In this document: positions 34,859 to 44,816 of the stretch, piece by piece
Numbering within the stretch: the stretch's first letter is position 1
Layout of the letters: every line of letters begins with the position of its first letter
Assembly (NCBI RefSeq): GCF_003116035.1
Contig: NZ_LGQW01000015.1
Span: forward strand, 2,310,550 to 2,374,549
Origin: Azospirillum sp. TSH64
GTDB lineage: Bacteria; Pseudomonadota; Alphaproteobacteria; Azospirillales; Azospirillaceae
DNA: 64,000 nt
Direction of reading: 5' to 3'
The notes under the pieces: model-generated
The model's database searches: none
The model's input: the letters and a program-made list of their open reading frames with translations, nothing else
What the model was told of the DNA's origin: nothing
Program-made: the position numbers and the translations under genes

Positions 34859-37144
34859 ATGAACCGGCGTTATCGGGAGGGGGGACGGGCCGGGAAACTG
34901 GTGGTGATCATTATCGCAGGGATGCTCCTGTCCTTTTCGGCCTTCCTGATGATCAGGAGTGCCACCCGCGGAGCTGAGCTTGCTCTGGCGGACCGCCAGG
35001 CCATCCAGCTCCATGACCAGTTGAAGTCTGATTTCGAGGACCAGAGTGTGCTTTTGCGCGCGCTCAGCGGTCCGATGGCCGGCCCGGCTCCAGTCACGGA
35101 GGTGAGCTTCGCATCGGCCGTCGAGCCGCTGCTGCCGCTCTACCCCAATTTGCATGCCGTCGCCTGGGCGCGCCGGATCGCCGAACGGGACGTCCCGTTG
35201 TTGGAGCGTGCGATGCGCGCGGCGGGCCACAGTTCCTTCGCCGTCCGCACCGCCGGTGGCGGGGGAAGCGCGGAGTCCGACGGCGGCGCCAGCGATTCTT
35301 CCGCCGGGCAGCTTGTCGCCGCCCGGTTCGTCACTGTGCTGGCCGAACCGCGGTCCGCCGCCGGGCTGGTCGGATTGGACATGGCCACCCTGCCCGGCCA
35401 GCGCGACGTGCTGGCCCGCTCCTGCACCGCCAACCGCATCGTCGCGGCCGGCGGCGAGCCGCTGAGGTCGGAGCAGGGCAGGAAGTCCGTGCTGATCTAT
35501 CTGCCGGTCTATTCCCGCGAGGTCGATCCCGACGACGGCCGTCCCTATGCCGGTGGACGCCTCGTCTGCGATGCGCTGACCGGCTTCCTGTGGACCAGCT
35601 TCGATGTCGGGCAACTGCTGCGCGATTCGGTTCGCCGGGTCGGGCTGACCGTCGGCGATGCCTATCTGCTGGAGCCGCCGGGCCAGACGACCTCCGGAAC
35701 ACCGCGGCTGCTGGCCGCCGAAGGGGCGATCGGCCGTCCCGGTGAACTGCCGCATCCACCGGTCGATGCCCTCACCGTGGAGCAGCTGACCGGCCCGGCG
35801 GCGCCGTACGCCATCGTCCGCGACATCGCCTATGGCGGCCGGGTGTGGCGGCTCTATGTGGTTCCGAGTCCGGCGCGGCTGTTCAGCGTGGAAGACCGGC
35901 TGGCCTGGACGATGCTGATCGGCGGCCTTCTGCTGACTGCCGGCAGCACTGCCTATGTCCTGCGCGAGGGGAGGACCCGGCGCCTGCTCCAGACGGAGGC
36001 ACGCGCCCGCGCCGCCATGGCTCGTGCCCTGCGCGAGAGCGAGGAGCGGTTCCGGATGGCTCTGCGCTATTCCAAGGTGACGCTGTTCAGCCAGGACCGG
36101 GATCTGCGGCACCTCTGGATCTACTGTCCGCGGATGGACCTGCATCCGGAGCGCATGATCGGCCGGACAGACGGCGACCTGTTTCCGGCGGAGGAAGCGG
36201 CACGGACGGTCGAACTCAAACGGGCGGTGATGGACAGCGGCGTCGGGACGCGGTGCGAACTGGAGCTGACCTGTTTCGGCTTCCGACGGGTGCTCGACCT
36301 GTCGGTCGAGCCGATGCGGGACGAGACGGGTGCGGTGGCCGGCGTCATCTGCGCCGCCATCGACGTGACGGAATCGGCCGACATCCGCGAGGCGCTGGCG
36401 CGCGCCCATGCCGAGGCGGAGCGGGCCAACCAGGCCAAGAGCCGCTTTCTGGCCGCCGCCAGCCACGACCTGCGCCAACCCTTCCAGGCGATGAGCCTGT
36501 TCCACCACATCCTGATGTCAAAGCTGGACGATCCCCATCAGGTGGAGGTGGCGAACAAGCTGGGAGAGGCGCTGACCGCCGGCAACACGCTGCTGTCCAC
36601 CCTGCTCGACACCTCCGCGCTGGAGGTCGGCAACGTCAAGCCGCGGGTCGTCGAATTTGACGTGCAGGACATTCTGAGCCGTCTGGCGGTGGAGATCGGC
36701 GATCAAGCCATCGACCGCGGGCTTCTGCTGCGGATGGTCCCCTGTTCCCTCCGCGTGAAGAGCGATCCGATCCTGCTGGAGCGGATGGTGCGCAACCTGC
36801 TGGTCAACGCCCTGCGCTACACCACCGAAGGGCGGATCCTGCTGGGCTGCCGGCGCCGGTCCACCGCCGATGGCGGGATGCGCCTGTCCATCGAGGTGTG
36901 GGACACCGGTCCCGGGATCGCCGAGGCGGAAATGGCCGCGATCTTCGAGGATTTCTACCGCTGCGGCACCGACCAGCGCGACAGCGGACGCGGGCTCGGC
37001 CTGGGACTGTCGATCGTCCGCCGCATGGCCGAGATGCTGGACCATCCCGTCACCGTGCGGTCGCGGGTGGGGCACGGCACCATGTTCGCCGTCAGCATTC
37101 CGGTCGTGGCACAGCAATGCTCCTGCTGCGCCGCCGCCGACTGA
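34859..37144 (+). CDS. CHASE-domain membrane histidine kinase (DLRQP type)
   Basis: A 761-residue kinase. A membrane segment at about residues 15-33 is followed by a CHASE sensor of about 280 residues (marked by SDFEDQSVLLRALSG, VAWARRI and VLIYLPVYSR), a second segment near 345-365, a PAS module (ESEERFRMALRYSKVTL) and a core with His536 in AASHDLRQPFQAMSL. ATPase motifs are NLLVNALRYT, VWDTGPGIAE and GLGLGLSIV. CHASE domains bind small ligands in the periplasm, such as cytokinins or peptides; the ligand is unknown. ATG 34859 is preferred to GTG 34844 because of the GGTGGAGGG upstream. Confidence 0.88.
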   Translation: MNRRYREGGRAGKLVVIIIAGMLLSFSAFLMIRSATRGAELALADRQAIQLHDQLKSDFEDQSVLLRALSGPMAGPAPVTEVSFASAVEPLLPLYPNLHAVAWARRIAERDVPLLERAMRAAGHSSFAVRTAGGGGSAESDGGASDSSAGQLVAARFVTVLAEPRSAAGLVGLDMATLPGQRDVLARSCTANRIVAAGGEPLRSEQGRKSVLIYLPVYSREVDPDDGRPYAGGRLVCDALTGFLWTSFDVGQLLRDSVRRVGLTVGDAYLLEPPGQTTSGTPRLLAAEGAIGRPGELPHPPVDALTVEQLTGPAAPYAIVRDIAYGGRVWRLYVVPSPARLFSVEDRLAWTMLIGGLLLTAGSTAYVLREGRTRRLLQTEARARAAMARALRESEERFRMALRYSKVTLFSQDRDLRHLWIYCPRMDLHPERMIGRTDGDLFPAEEAARTVELKRAVMDSGVGTRCELELTCFGFRRVLDLSVEPMRDETGAVAGVICAAIDVTESADIREALARAHAEAERANQAKSRFLAAASHDLRQPFQAMSLFHHILMSKLDDPHQVEVANKLGEALTAGNTLLSTLLDTSALEVGNVKPRVVEFDVQDILSRLAVEIGDQAIDRGLLLRMVPCSLRVKSDPILLERMVRNLLVNALRYTTEGRILLGCRRRSTADGGMRLSIEVWDTGPGIAEAEMAAIFEDFYRCGTDQRDSGRGLGLGLSIVRRMAEMLDHPVTVRSRVGHGTMFAVSIPVVAQQCSCCAAAD

Positions 37145-37619
37145 GCGGTCCGCCGTCTGCCAGCATTCCGCAGCGCGCAATGGGGGCAGTTCCGCAGGCC
37201 GGTCCGCTTTTCCCGTCATGGTCTGCGCAAGTTTCGGTTATGCTGCGTCTGCTCACTGAGCCGAAACGATCCCAGTAACCCAACTGCAACAATGGCTTGG
37301 CAACTTTATTGATGTAGGTCATTGGGCGCCTTCGCCATAGGGGCTATTGCTTGCGCACAAGCACAGTCCTTTGGAAAAGCTTGGAAAGCGAAGGTTCCGT
37401 TTCTAAGGAACCCAACAAGACGGAGTTCGGCCGGTCGCCATGGCCTGCCCGGCAAGGGCGCCGGCGGCGACGGGAACCGGACTTGGGAGGATACGGCCTG
37501 CCGCCGCGACGGATGCCCCGGTTAACGGGCATCTGGTCCGGTCACCGGCATTCGGATCTTCGCCATTCCGGCGGGGTCCGTTGGTCGGGCGCCGCGATCC
37601 TTTTCAGGAGCATTCTAGT
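37145..37619. other. Gene-free upstream region of the MaoC-Pta operon
   Basis: It holds an FNR/FixK-like box at 37309-37322 and an inverted repeat GGTTCC-N8-GGAACC at 37393-37412. No gene is supported, although a frame opens here without similarity to any family I know. Confidence 0.45.
37309..37322 (+). promoter_or_regulatory. FNR/FixK-type box candidate
   Basis: TTGATGTAGGTCAT matches TTGA-N6-TCAA at seven of eight defined bases. It is about 298 bases before the MaoC-Pta start, which is far for direct activation. Pta-AckA-type genes are often oxygen-regulated in this class. Confidence 0.35.
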
Positions 37620-39089
37620 ATGGACACCGCCATCGCCGCCCCCTCCGCCGCCCCGGCGGGTCGCAGCGGCATCGTTCCGACCGGCAAGAACGGCAGCCCC
37701 ATGATCGAAAACGTCACGTTCGAGGAAATCCGCATCGGCCAGCAGGCGAGCCTGTCGCGCCGTCTGACCATGTCCGACATCGAGCTGTTCGCGACGGTGT
37801 CCGGCGACCTCAACCCGTCCCATGTGGACGAGGATTACGCCGTCGACCACAAGGTGGTCGGCCATGGCATGTGGTCGGGCTCGTTGATCTCCGCTGTCCT
37901 CGGCACCCTGCTGCCCGGCCCCGGCACCGTCTATGTCGGCCAGGATTTGCGCTTTGAACGTCCGGTCCTGCTGGGCGACATCGTCACCGTGACCGTCACC
38001 GCCAAGTCGAAGGACGCGACGCGCAAGACGGTGGTGTTCGACTGCCTGTGCATCAACCAGGACGGCCGGACGGTTGCGACCGGCGTGGCCGAGGTGATCG
38101 CCCCGACCGAGAAGGTGTGCCGCGCCCAGGCGGAACTGCCGCAGGTGCAGGTGATCCGCCATGACGGCCACGAGCTGATGCTGAAGAAGTGCGAGTCGCT
38201 GCCACCGGTGCCGACCGCCGTCGTCCATCCCTGCGACGAAAGCTCGCTGCGCGGCGCCGTCGAGGCTGCCGAAGCGAACCTGATCGACCCGGTGCTGGTC
38301 GGTCCGGAATCGAAGATCCGGTCGGTCGCCGACGCCTGTGGCCTCGACATCTCGCGCTACCGCATCGTCGACGTCGCCCACAGCCATGCCTCCGCCGAGA
38401 CCGGCGTGCGGCTTGCCCGCACCGGCGAGTGCGAGGCGGTGATGAAGGGCAGCCTGCACACCGACGAGCTGATGGGCGAGGTGGTGAGGAAGGAGACCGG
38501 CCTGCGCACCGGCCGCCGCCTCAGCCACGTCTTCGTGATGAACGTCCCGACCTACCCGCGGCCGCTGCTGATCACCGATGCGGCGATCAACATCTACCCG
38601 ACGCTGGAGGACAAGGTCAGCATCGTGCAGAACGCCATCGACCTCGCCAAGGTGCTGGGGGTCGAGGTGCCGCGCGTCGCCATCCTGTCGGCGGTGGAGA
38701 CCATCAACACCAAGATCCCCTCGACGCTGGAGGCGGCGGCACTCTGCAAGATGGCCGACCGCGGCCAGATCACCGGCGGCATCCTCGACGGCCCGCTGGC
38801 CTTCGACAACGCCATCAGCCGCGAGGCGGCGATCACCAAGGGCATCAAGTCCGAGGTGGCCGGTCAGGCCGACATCCTGCTGGTTCCCGACCTGGAGGCC
38901 GGCAACATGCTGGCCAAGCAGCTGTCCTTCCTGGCCCATGCCGACGCCGCCGGCATCGTGCTCGGTGCCCGCGTGCCGATCATCCTGACCAGCCGCGCCG
39001 ACAATGTGCGCACCCGTCTGGCGTCCTGTGCCGTGGCCGTCCTGTCGGCCGCCGCGCGCCGCCGCGGTGCCGCCGCCGCGGCCGAGTAA
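37620..39089 (+). CDS. Bifunctional MaoC-like dehydratase/phosphate acyltransferase fusion
   Basis: A 489-residue two-domain enzyme. Residues about 30-165 are a MaoC-like (R)-enoyl-CoA hydratase, with GDLNPSHVDEDYA and VVGHGMWSG forming the hot-dog active site. Residues about 180-480 are a phosphate acetyl/butyryltransferase that converts acyl-CoA to acyl-phosphate (MKGSLHTDELMGEV, VPTYPRPLLITDAAINI, GILDGPLAFDNAIS). Met is set at 37620, with AGGAG before it. It precedes ackA, and the ackA Shine-Dalgarno overlaps its stop. Such fusions are common in alphaproteobacteria. Confidence 0.9.
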   Translation: MDTAIAAPSAAPAGRSGIVPTGKNGSPMIENVTFEEIRIGQQASLSRRLTMSDIELFATVSGDLNPSHVDEDYAVDHKVVGHGMWSGSLISAVLGTLLPGPGTVYVGQDLRFERPVLLGDIVTVTVTAKSKDATRKTVVFDCLCINQDGRTVATGVAEVIAPTEKVCRAQAELPQVQVIRHDGHELMLKKCESLPPVPTAVVHPCDESSLRGAVEAAEANLIDPVLVGPESKIRSVADACGLDISRYRIVDVAHSHASAETGVRLARTGECEAVMKGSLHTDELMGEVVRKETGLRTGRRLSHVFVMNVPTYPRPLLITDAAINIYPTLEDKVSIVQNAIDLAKVLGVEVPRVAILSAVETINTKIPSTLEAAALCKMADRGQITGGILDGPLAFDNAISREAAITKGIKSEVAGQADILLVPDLEAGNMLAKQLSFLAHADAAGIVLGARVPIILTSRADNVRTRLASCAVAVLSAAARRRGAAAAAE

Positions 39090-39103
39090 GGAGGTCAAGG
39101 GCA

Positions 39104-40288
39104 ATGTCCAACGCGATCCTCGTCATCAATGCCGGCTCCTCCAGCCTGAAATTCTCGGTCTTCCGGGATCATGGCGGCGGGGATCCGGTGGTCACCATCA
39201 ACGGCCAGATCTCGGGCATCGGCACCCAGCCGGTGTTCGAGGCCAAGGACGCCCAACGCCGCCCTCTCGCGGAAAAGAGCTGGGGTGCCGGCGAGGCCGG
39301 CGACCGCACCGCTCTGCTGTCCTACCTGCTCGACTGGATCGAGGAGCGGCTGGAGGGGGCGACGCTGATCGCCGCCGGCCACCGGGTGGTGCATGGCGGC
39401 GTCCGCCATGCCGCCCCGGTGCTGCTGACCCCCGCCGTGCTGGACGAGTTGGACGGTCTGGTCCCGCTCGCCCCGCTGCACCAGCCGCACAACCTCGCCG
39501 CCATCCGCGCGTTGGCCGAGGCACACCCGGAGCTGCCGCAGGTCGCCTGCTTCGACACCGCCTTCCACCGCAACCAGCCCTGGCAGGCCCAGACCTTCGC
39601 CATTCCGCGGGAACTGACCGAGGAGGGCGTGCGGCGCTACGGCTTCCACGGCCTGTCCTACGAGTATATCGCCCGCCGCCTGCCGGAGATTGCGCCGGAG
39701 TTGGGTGATTCGCGGGTGGTCGTCGCCCATCTCGGCAGCGGCGCCAGCATGTGCGCCATCCATGGCGGGCGCAGCGTCGACAGCACCATGGGCTTCACCG
39801 CGCTGGACGGCCTGCCGATGGGCACCCGCTGCGGCACCATCGACCCCGGCGTGCTGATCTACCTGATGCGCAAGGGCATGGACGCCGGCGCCATCGAGAA
39901 GATGCTGTACAACAAGTCCGGCCTGCTCGGCGTGTCCGGCATCTCCAACGACATGCGTGCCCTGCTGGACAGCAGCGACCCGCATGCGCAGGAGGCGGTC
40001 GAGCTGTTCTGCTTCCGCATCGCCAAGGAGACCGGCGCGCTGTCCGCCTCGATGGGTGGTGTGGACGCGCTGGTGTTCACCGCCGGCATCGGCGAGCGCT
40101 CCGCCCCGGTGCGGGCGCGGGTCGGCGACAAGCTGGCCTGGATGGGGGTGGACATCGATGCCGCGGCCAACGAGGCGAACGCGACGAAGATCTCGGCCCC
40201 CGGCAGCCGCCTGCCGGTCTATGTCATCCCGACCGACGAGGAACGGATGATCGCTCTGCACACCCGCAAGGTGCTGACGGGGCGGTGA
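39104..40288 (+). CDS. ackA: Acetate kinase
   Basis: Converts acyl-phosphate and ADP to ATP and the free acid; it works with the fusion enzyme upstream. The 394-residue protein carries NAGSSSLKFSVF, GHRVVHGG, CFDTAFH, HLGSGASM and FTAGIGERS, all signatures of the acetokinase family. A perfect AAGGAGGT lies 8 bases before ATG 39104 and overlaps the upstream stop. Substrate could be acetate, propionate or butyrate. Confidence 0.94.
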   Translation: MSNAILVINAGSSSLKFSVFRDHGGGDPVVTINGQISGIGTQPVFEAKDAQRRPLAEKSWGAGEAGDRTALLSYLLDWIEERLEGATLIAAGHRVVHGGVRHAAPVLLTPAVLDELDGLVPLAPLHQPHNLAAIRALAEAHPELPQVACFDTAFHRNQPWQAQTFAIPRELTEEGVRRYGFHGLSYEYIARRLPEIAPELGDSRVVVAHLGSGASMCAIHGGRSVDSTMGFTALDGLPMGTRCGTIDPGVLIYLMRKGMDAGAIEKMLYNKSGLLGVSGISNDMRALLDSSDPHAQEAVELFCFRIAKETGALSASMGGVDALVFTAGIGERSAPVRARVGDKLAWMGVDIDAAANEANATKISAPGSRLPVYVIPTDEERMIALHTRKVLTGR

Positions 40289-40294
40289 GCGATT

Positions 40295-40324
40295 TGTGGG
40301 GAGCGTCGGCCGGCGCCCCCCACA
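40295..40324 (+). terminator. Hairpin after ackA
   Basis: TGTGGGG-A-GCG pairs with CGC and CCCCACA, with one mismatch and an eight-base loop. No T-run follows, so termination is uncertain. Confidence 0.4.
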
Positions 40325-40393
40325 TCCCCCTGGAGCCAGTCCCCATTCGGTGCTAGCACCCCCTCCGGCATCACGCATCGTCCGGGGGAAATT

Positions 40394-41284
40394 TTGGTCC
40401 GCCCCTATCTGCCGCTGAACGCCCTGCGTGCCTTCGAGGCGTCGGCGCGGCATCTCAGCTTCACCCGCGCGGCCATCGAGCTGTGCGTGACCCAGGCCGC
40501 CGTCAGCCATCAGGTCAAGCTGCTGGAGGAGCGGCTGGGCGCCAGCCTGTTCCATCGCCTGCCGCGCGGCCTCGCCCTGACCGACGAGGGGAGGGTGCTG
40601 TTGCCGACGCTGGAGGACGCGTTCGACCGTATCGGCGGGCTGCTCGACCAGTTCGAGGGCGGCCGGTTCCTTGAGGTCCTGACGGTCGGCGCCGTCGGCA
40701 CCTTCGCCGTCGGCTGGCTGCTGCCGCGGCTGACGCGCTTTCGCGAGGCGCATCCCTTCGTCGATTTACGCCTGTCCACCAACAACAACCGCGTCGATAT
40801 CGCGGCGGAGGGGCTGGACTACGCCATCCGCTTCGGTGACGGCGCGTGGCACGGCACCGAGGCCGTTCCCCTGTTCGACGCGCCGCTGTCGGTGTTGTGC
40901 GCGCCGGAGATCGCCCGGCGGCTGCGCGAGCCCGCCGATGTCGGGCGCGAGACCCTGCTGCGTTCCTACCGGTCGGACGAGTGGCCGGGCTGGTTCGCCG
41001 CCGCCGGGATGGAGCCCGCGGCGACGCCGCCGGTCAAGGGGCCGGTCTTCGACTCCTCCTCCCTGATGGTGGAGGCAGCGATCCAGGGGGCCGGCGTGGC
41101 ATTGGCCCCGGTGGCGATGTTCCGCCGGCCGCTCGCCGTGGGGCTGATCGAGCAGCCCTTCGCCGTCACCGTCGGCAAGGGCGCCTATTGGTTGACCTCG
41201 CTGAAGTCACGGCCGGAGACGCCGACCATGCGCGCCTTCCGCGACTGGCTGTTCGCCATGGTCGCTGAGGAGACTGCAGCTTGA
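40394..41284 (+). CDS. LysR-family regulator of the AmpR/GcvA group
   Basis: A 296-residue DNA-binding regulator. The helix-turn-helix occupies about residues 20-45 (SFTRAAIELCVTQAAVSHQV). The rest resembles AmpR closely: GLDYAIRFGDGAWHGTEA, LLRSYRSDEWPGWFAAAG and YWLTSLKSRPETPTMRAF. AmpR responds to muropeptides and controls ampC beta-lactamase; GcvA controls glycine cleavage. Neither target gene is nearby. The start is TTG 40394, giving MVRPYLPLNALRAFE after GGGGGAAA. It may instead control the acetate kinase operon just upstream. Confidence 0.85.
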   Translation: MVRPYLPLNALRAFEASARHLSFTRAAIELCVTQAAVSHQVKLLEERLGASLFHRLPRGLALTDEGRVLLPTLEDAFDRIGGLLDQFEGGRFLEVLTVGAVGTFAVGWLLPRLTRFREAHPFVDLRLSTNNNRVDIAAEGLDYAIRFGDGAWHGTEAVPLFDAPLSVLCAPEIARRLREPADVGRETLLRSYRSDEWPGWFAAAGMEPAATPPVKGPVFDSSSLMVEAAIQGAGVALAPVAMFRRPLAVGLIEQPFAVTVGKGAYWLTSLKSRPETPTMRAFRDWLFAMVAEETAA

Positions 41285-41343
41285 GAGTGCAAGGGAAAGC
41301 GCGAAGGAGAGCTCCCGCTATCGTTGCTTGCCGGTTGCCCGTC

Positions 41344-42189
41344 TTACCGGCTGCCGGTGCCGCCACCGGTCAAACCGGGTAGGTAGCGGCCGACTGCCTT
41401 GATGATTGCAAGCGCCGACGTTGCCAAATCGTCCATACCGACGGAACGGATCATGGCGGCAACTTTTGCATTCGGCCCTGTGGCGCCATCGGTAACCGCG
41501 AATATGCTGGCATCCTCTCCGCTGTCGTTTGGCAGCATCTTGGCCAGCCGTCCAGCACCAACCTTGCGGGCCAGTTCGCCTGCACCTTGCCGATCATCCA
41601 CCCACACCAGCGTCATGGAGTCCGATGCAATCCCGGCGGCGCGATTGAACGCCATATCCAGCTTGTGGCCGAATCGGGAATCCTGCCGGTCGGTGATGCT
41701 CAACCCGATGAAGCCTGTGTCAGCCTCGCGGTCCTCTGCGGTCGCACCCACCTCGCCTTCACCGGCCTCCGCCAGTGCGGGTGGGGGTTTGGGCTTGACG
41801 ATTCCGCGGCTTGCGGCGACGGCGTCCATCATGGCCGCCCCGGCCCGGCCGGAACTGATCGAGATGCTGTCGGATAGGCCGAAGGCGGTGCGGAATGCGT
41901 CAGCGGCCTTTCCCATATAGTCGCTTGTCGCATTGGCCCACTCCGTCATTGCCGGAATCGCGGCGGCGGTGCGTCTGATTTTTTGCTCGCGTTCGGCTGA
42001 CAGGGCGGCCGGCTGGTCACGCCCCATTGTCCGGCGCGCGGCATCGGACAGATCCACAATAACCGTAGGGGGCGGGCGCGATGGATCTTGGGAGACGGTG
42101 AGGGAAGAAGGACGTGCAGATGCTCCGGTGGATTTGACCATGCCAGTGGTCGTCTCGAGCAGAACCTGCGACCCAACGATCTTTGTCAT
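41344..42189 (-). CDS. Hypothetical protein
   Basis: I do not recognise this 281-residue protein. It begins MTKIVGSQVLLETTTGMVK, has no signal peptide or membrane segment, and is rich in Ala, Asp and Ser. The N-terminal 60 residues look disordered. A GGGGAGG ribosome site lies before the ATG at 42189, which supports this start over the long open frame. Codon choice is less GC-biased at third positions than in the neighbours, a possible sign of recent gain. It is convergent with the LysR gene. Confidence 0.65.
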   Translation of the reverse strand: MTKIVGSQVLLETTTGMVKSTGASARPSSLTVSQDPSRPPPTVIVDLSDAARRTMGRDQPAALSAEREQKIRRTAAAIPAMTEWANATSDYMGKAADAFRTAFGLSDSISISSGRAGAAMMDAVAASRGIVKPKPPPALAEAGEGEVGATAEDREADTGFIGLSITDRQDSRFGHKLDMAFNRAAGIASDSMTLVWVDDRQGAGELARKVGAGRLAKMLPNDSGEDASIFAVTDGATGPNAKVAAMIRSVGMDDLATSALAIIKAVGRYLPGLTGGGTGSR

Positions 42190-42329
42190 CCCGCAGCCTC
42201 CCCGTGCATTATCGCGATGATATGCGCGGGAAGGTGGGGCGGCAAGATGTTTGCGCAGACTCAAGGATGCGCGCCTCTTCCACGATGGGCTATTTGCCAT
42301 GATCGCGGAAGAAGCGGCAGTCTGAGCGG

Positions 42330-42581
42330 TCAGGATAGGGTGACGCGGCGCGGAGCCTGCTGCCGCTCCCGCTGTTGCCAGAAACGCAGCCGCAGCCGAG
42401 GCGCCATGAACCAGGCGATGGGAGCGGCAAGGATGACGCTGAGGATCACTACGGTCGGCATCAGCGTCATCGCCTGTTCGGAAAAGCTGGGGATGCCCAG
42501 GACCAGGACGGTGCCGATGCCGAAGACTACACCCTGGATCATGCCGTAGATCAGGATGGCGAGGCGTAAACGGGTGGACAT
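42330..42581 (-). CDS. Small membrane protein with two membrane segments
   Basis: An 83-residue protein with hydrophobic segments near residues 7-29 and 40-60 and a basic C-terminal tail (RLRLRFWQQRERQQ). I do not know the family. It lies 140 bases upstream of the unknown gene at 41344-42189 on the same strand. An EcfG-like promoter element lies 49-73 bases before the start, in the same form as the one before the YflT-like gene, so a stress role is possible. Confidence 0.65.
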   Translation of the reverse strand: MSTRLRLAILIYGMIQGVVFGIGTVLVLGIPSFSEQAMTLMPTVVILSVILAAPIAWFMAPRLRLRFWQQRERQQAPRRVTLS

Positions 42582-42629
42582 GTGGCTGCTCCGCTGAAGT
42601 TGGATGGTGCATAGACCGTTTCCCTCTTC

Positions 42630-42654
42630 AACCGGAATGAGGCCGCAATGTTCC
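42630..42654 (-). promoter_or_regulatory. EcfG-type (general stress) promoter candidate
   Basis: On the minus strand GGAAC and GGTT are separated by 16 bases, the same form and spacing as at 10682-10706. It lies 49 bases before the start at 42581. Confidence 0.5.
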
Positions 42655-42732
42655 GAACGCTATCGGAAGGAGTCTGCTCCGCCCGATAGCGTTCGTATAC
42701 ATACAATTATTGGGCGTGACGCGAACTCGCCC

Positions 42733-44406
<1,674 letters not shown>

Positions 44407-44591
44407 TCAGCGGTCCTTTGACGCGGCCCATCTTGCGGGGCGTGCGGAGCCTAACACCGACCGCCAGCCACGGCCACGGGCCAAAACGCGGCGGTCGGCG
44501 CTGCTTATCGGCCTATGCGGGGCGGCCAGGGGTGCAACCCGGCGGGGCGGTCGGGTGTTGTCGATCAGGGACGTTTCAACAGGAGGACAGC

Positions 44592-44759
44592 ATGTCGGAC
44601 AAGCCCGTTGCCCCGCCTTTGGAAGAGCGTGAGGAACAGCGCGACCGCGACGATGCCGCGCGGCCCGATCAGGTCGGGATCATTCCCGGCAAGGTGCCGG
44701 GCAGCCCGGTCGATCCGAGCGATCCGCGTTTTCCGGGGAGCCAGCCGGATTTGGCGTGA
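44592..44759 (+). CDS. Small acidic hypothetical protein
   Basis: A 55-residue protein, highly charged and Pro-rich (EEREEQRDRDDAARPDQ then PGSPVDPSDPRFPG), probably disordered. The start has an excellent AGGAGGACAG upstream and the gene ends just before a strong terminator, which together support it as real. I know no function. Confidence 0.6.
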   Translation: MSDKPVAPPLEEREEQRDRDDAARPDQVGIIPGKVPGSPVDPSDPRFPGSQPDLA

Positions 44760-44771
44760 GGGGAGGGGAAG

Positions 44772-44800
44772 CTGGGGGCGTCGTCAGCCGACGCCCCCAG
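44772..44800. terminator. Bidirectional terminator
   Basis: CTGGGGGCGTCG pairs perfectly with CGACGCCCCCAG around the loop TCAGC. It lies between the convergent 55-residue gene and the second M16 gene. Confidence 0.75.
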
Positions 44801-44816
44801 GTCACTCGGAGATCGC

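Noticed and set aside
37322..37525. Small open frame before the MaoC-Pta gene
   Set aside because: No ribosome site and random-looking composition; it lies in the regulatory region.
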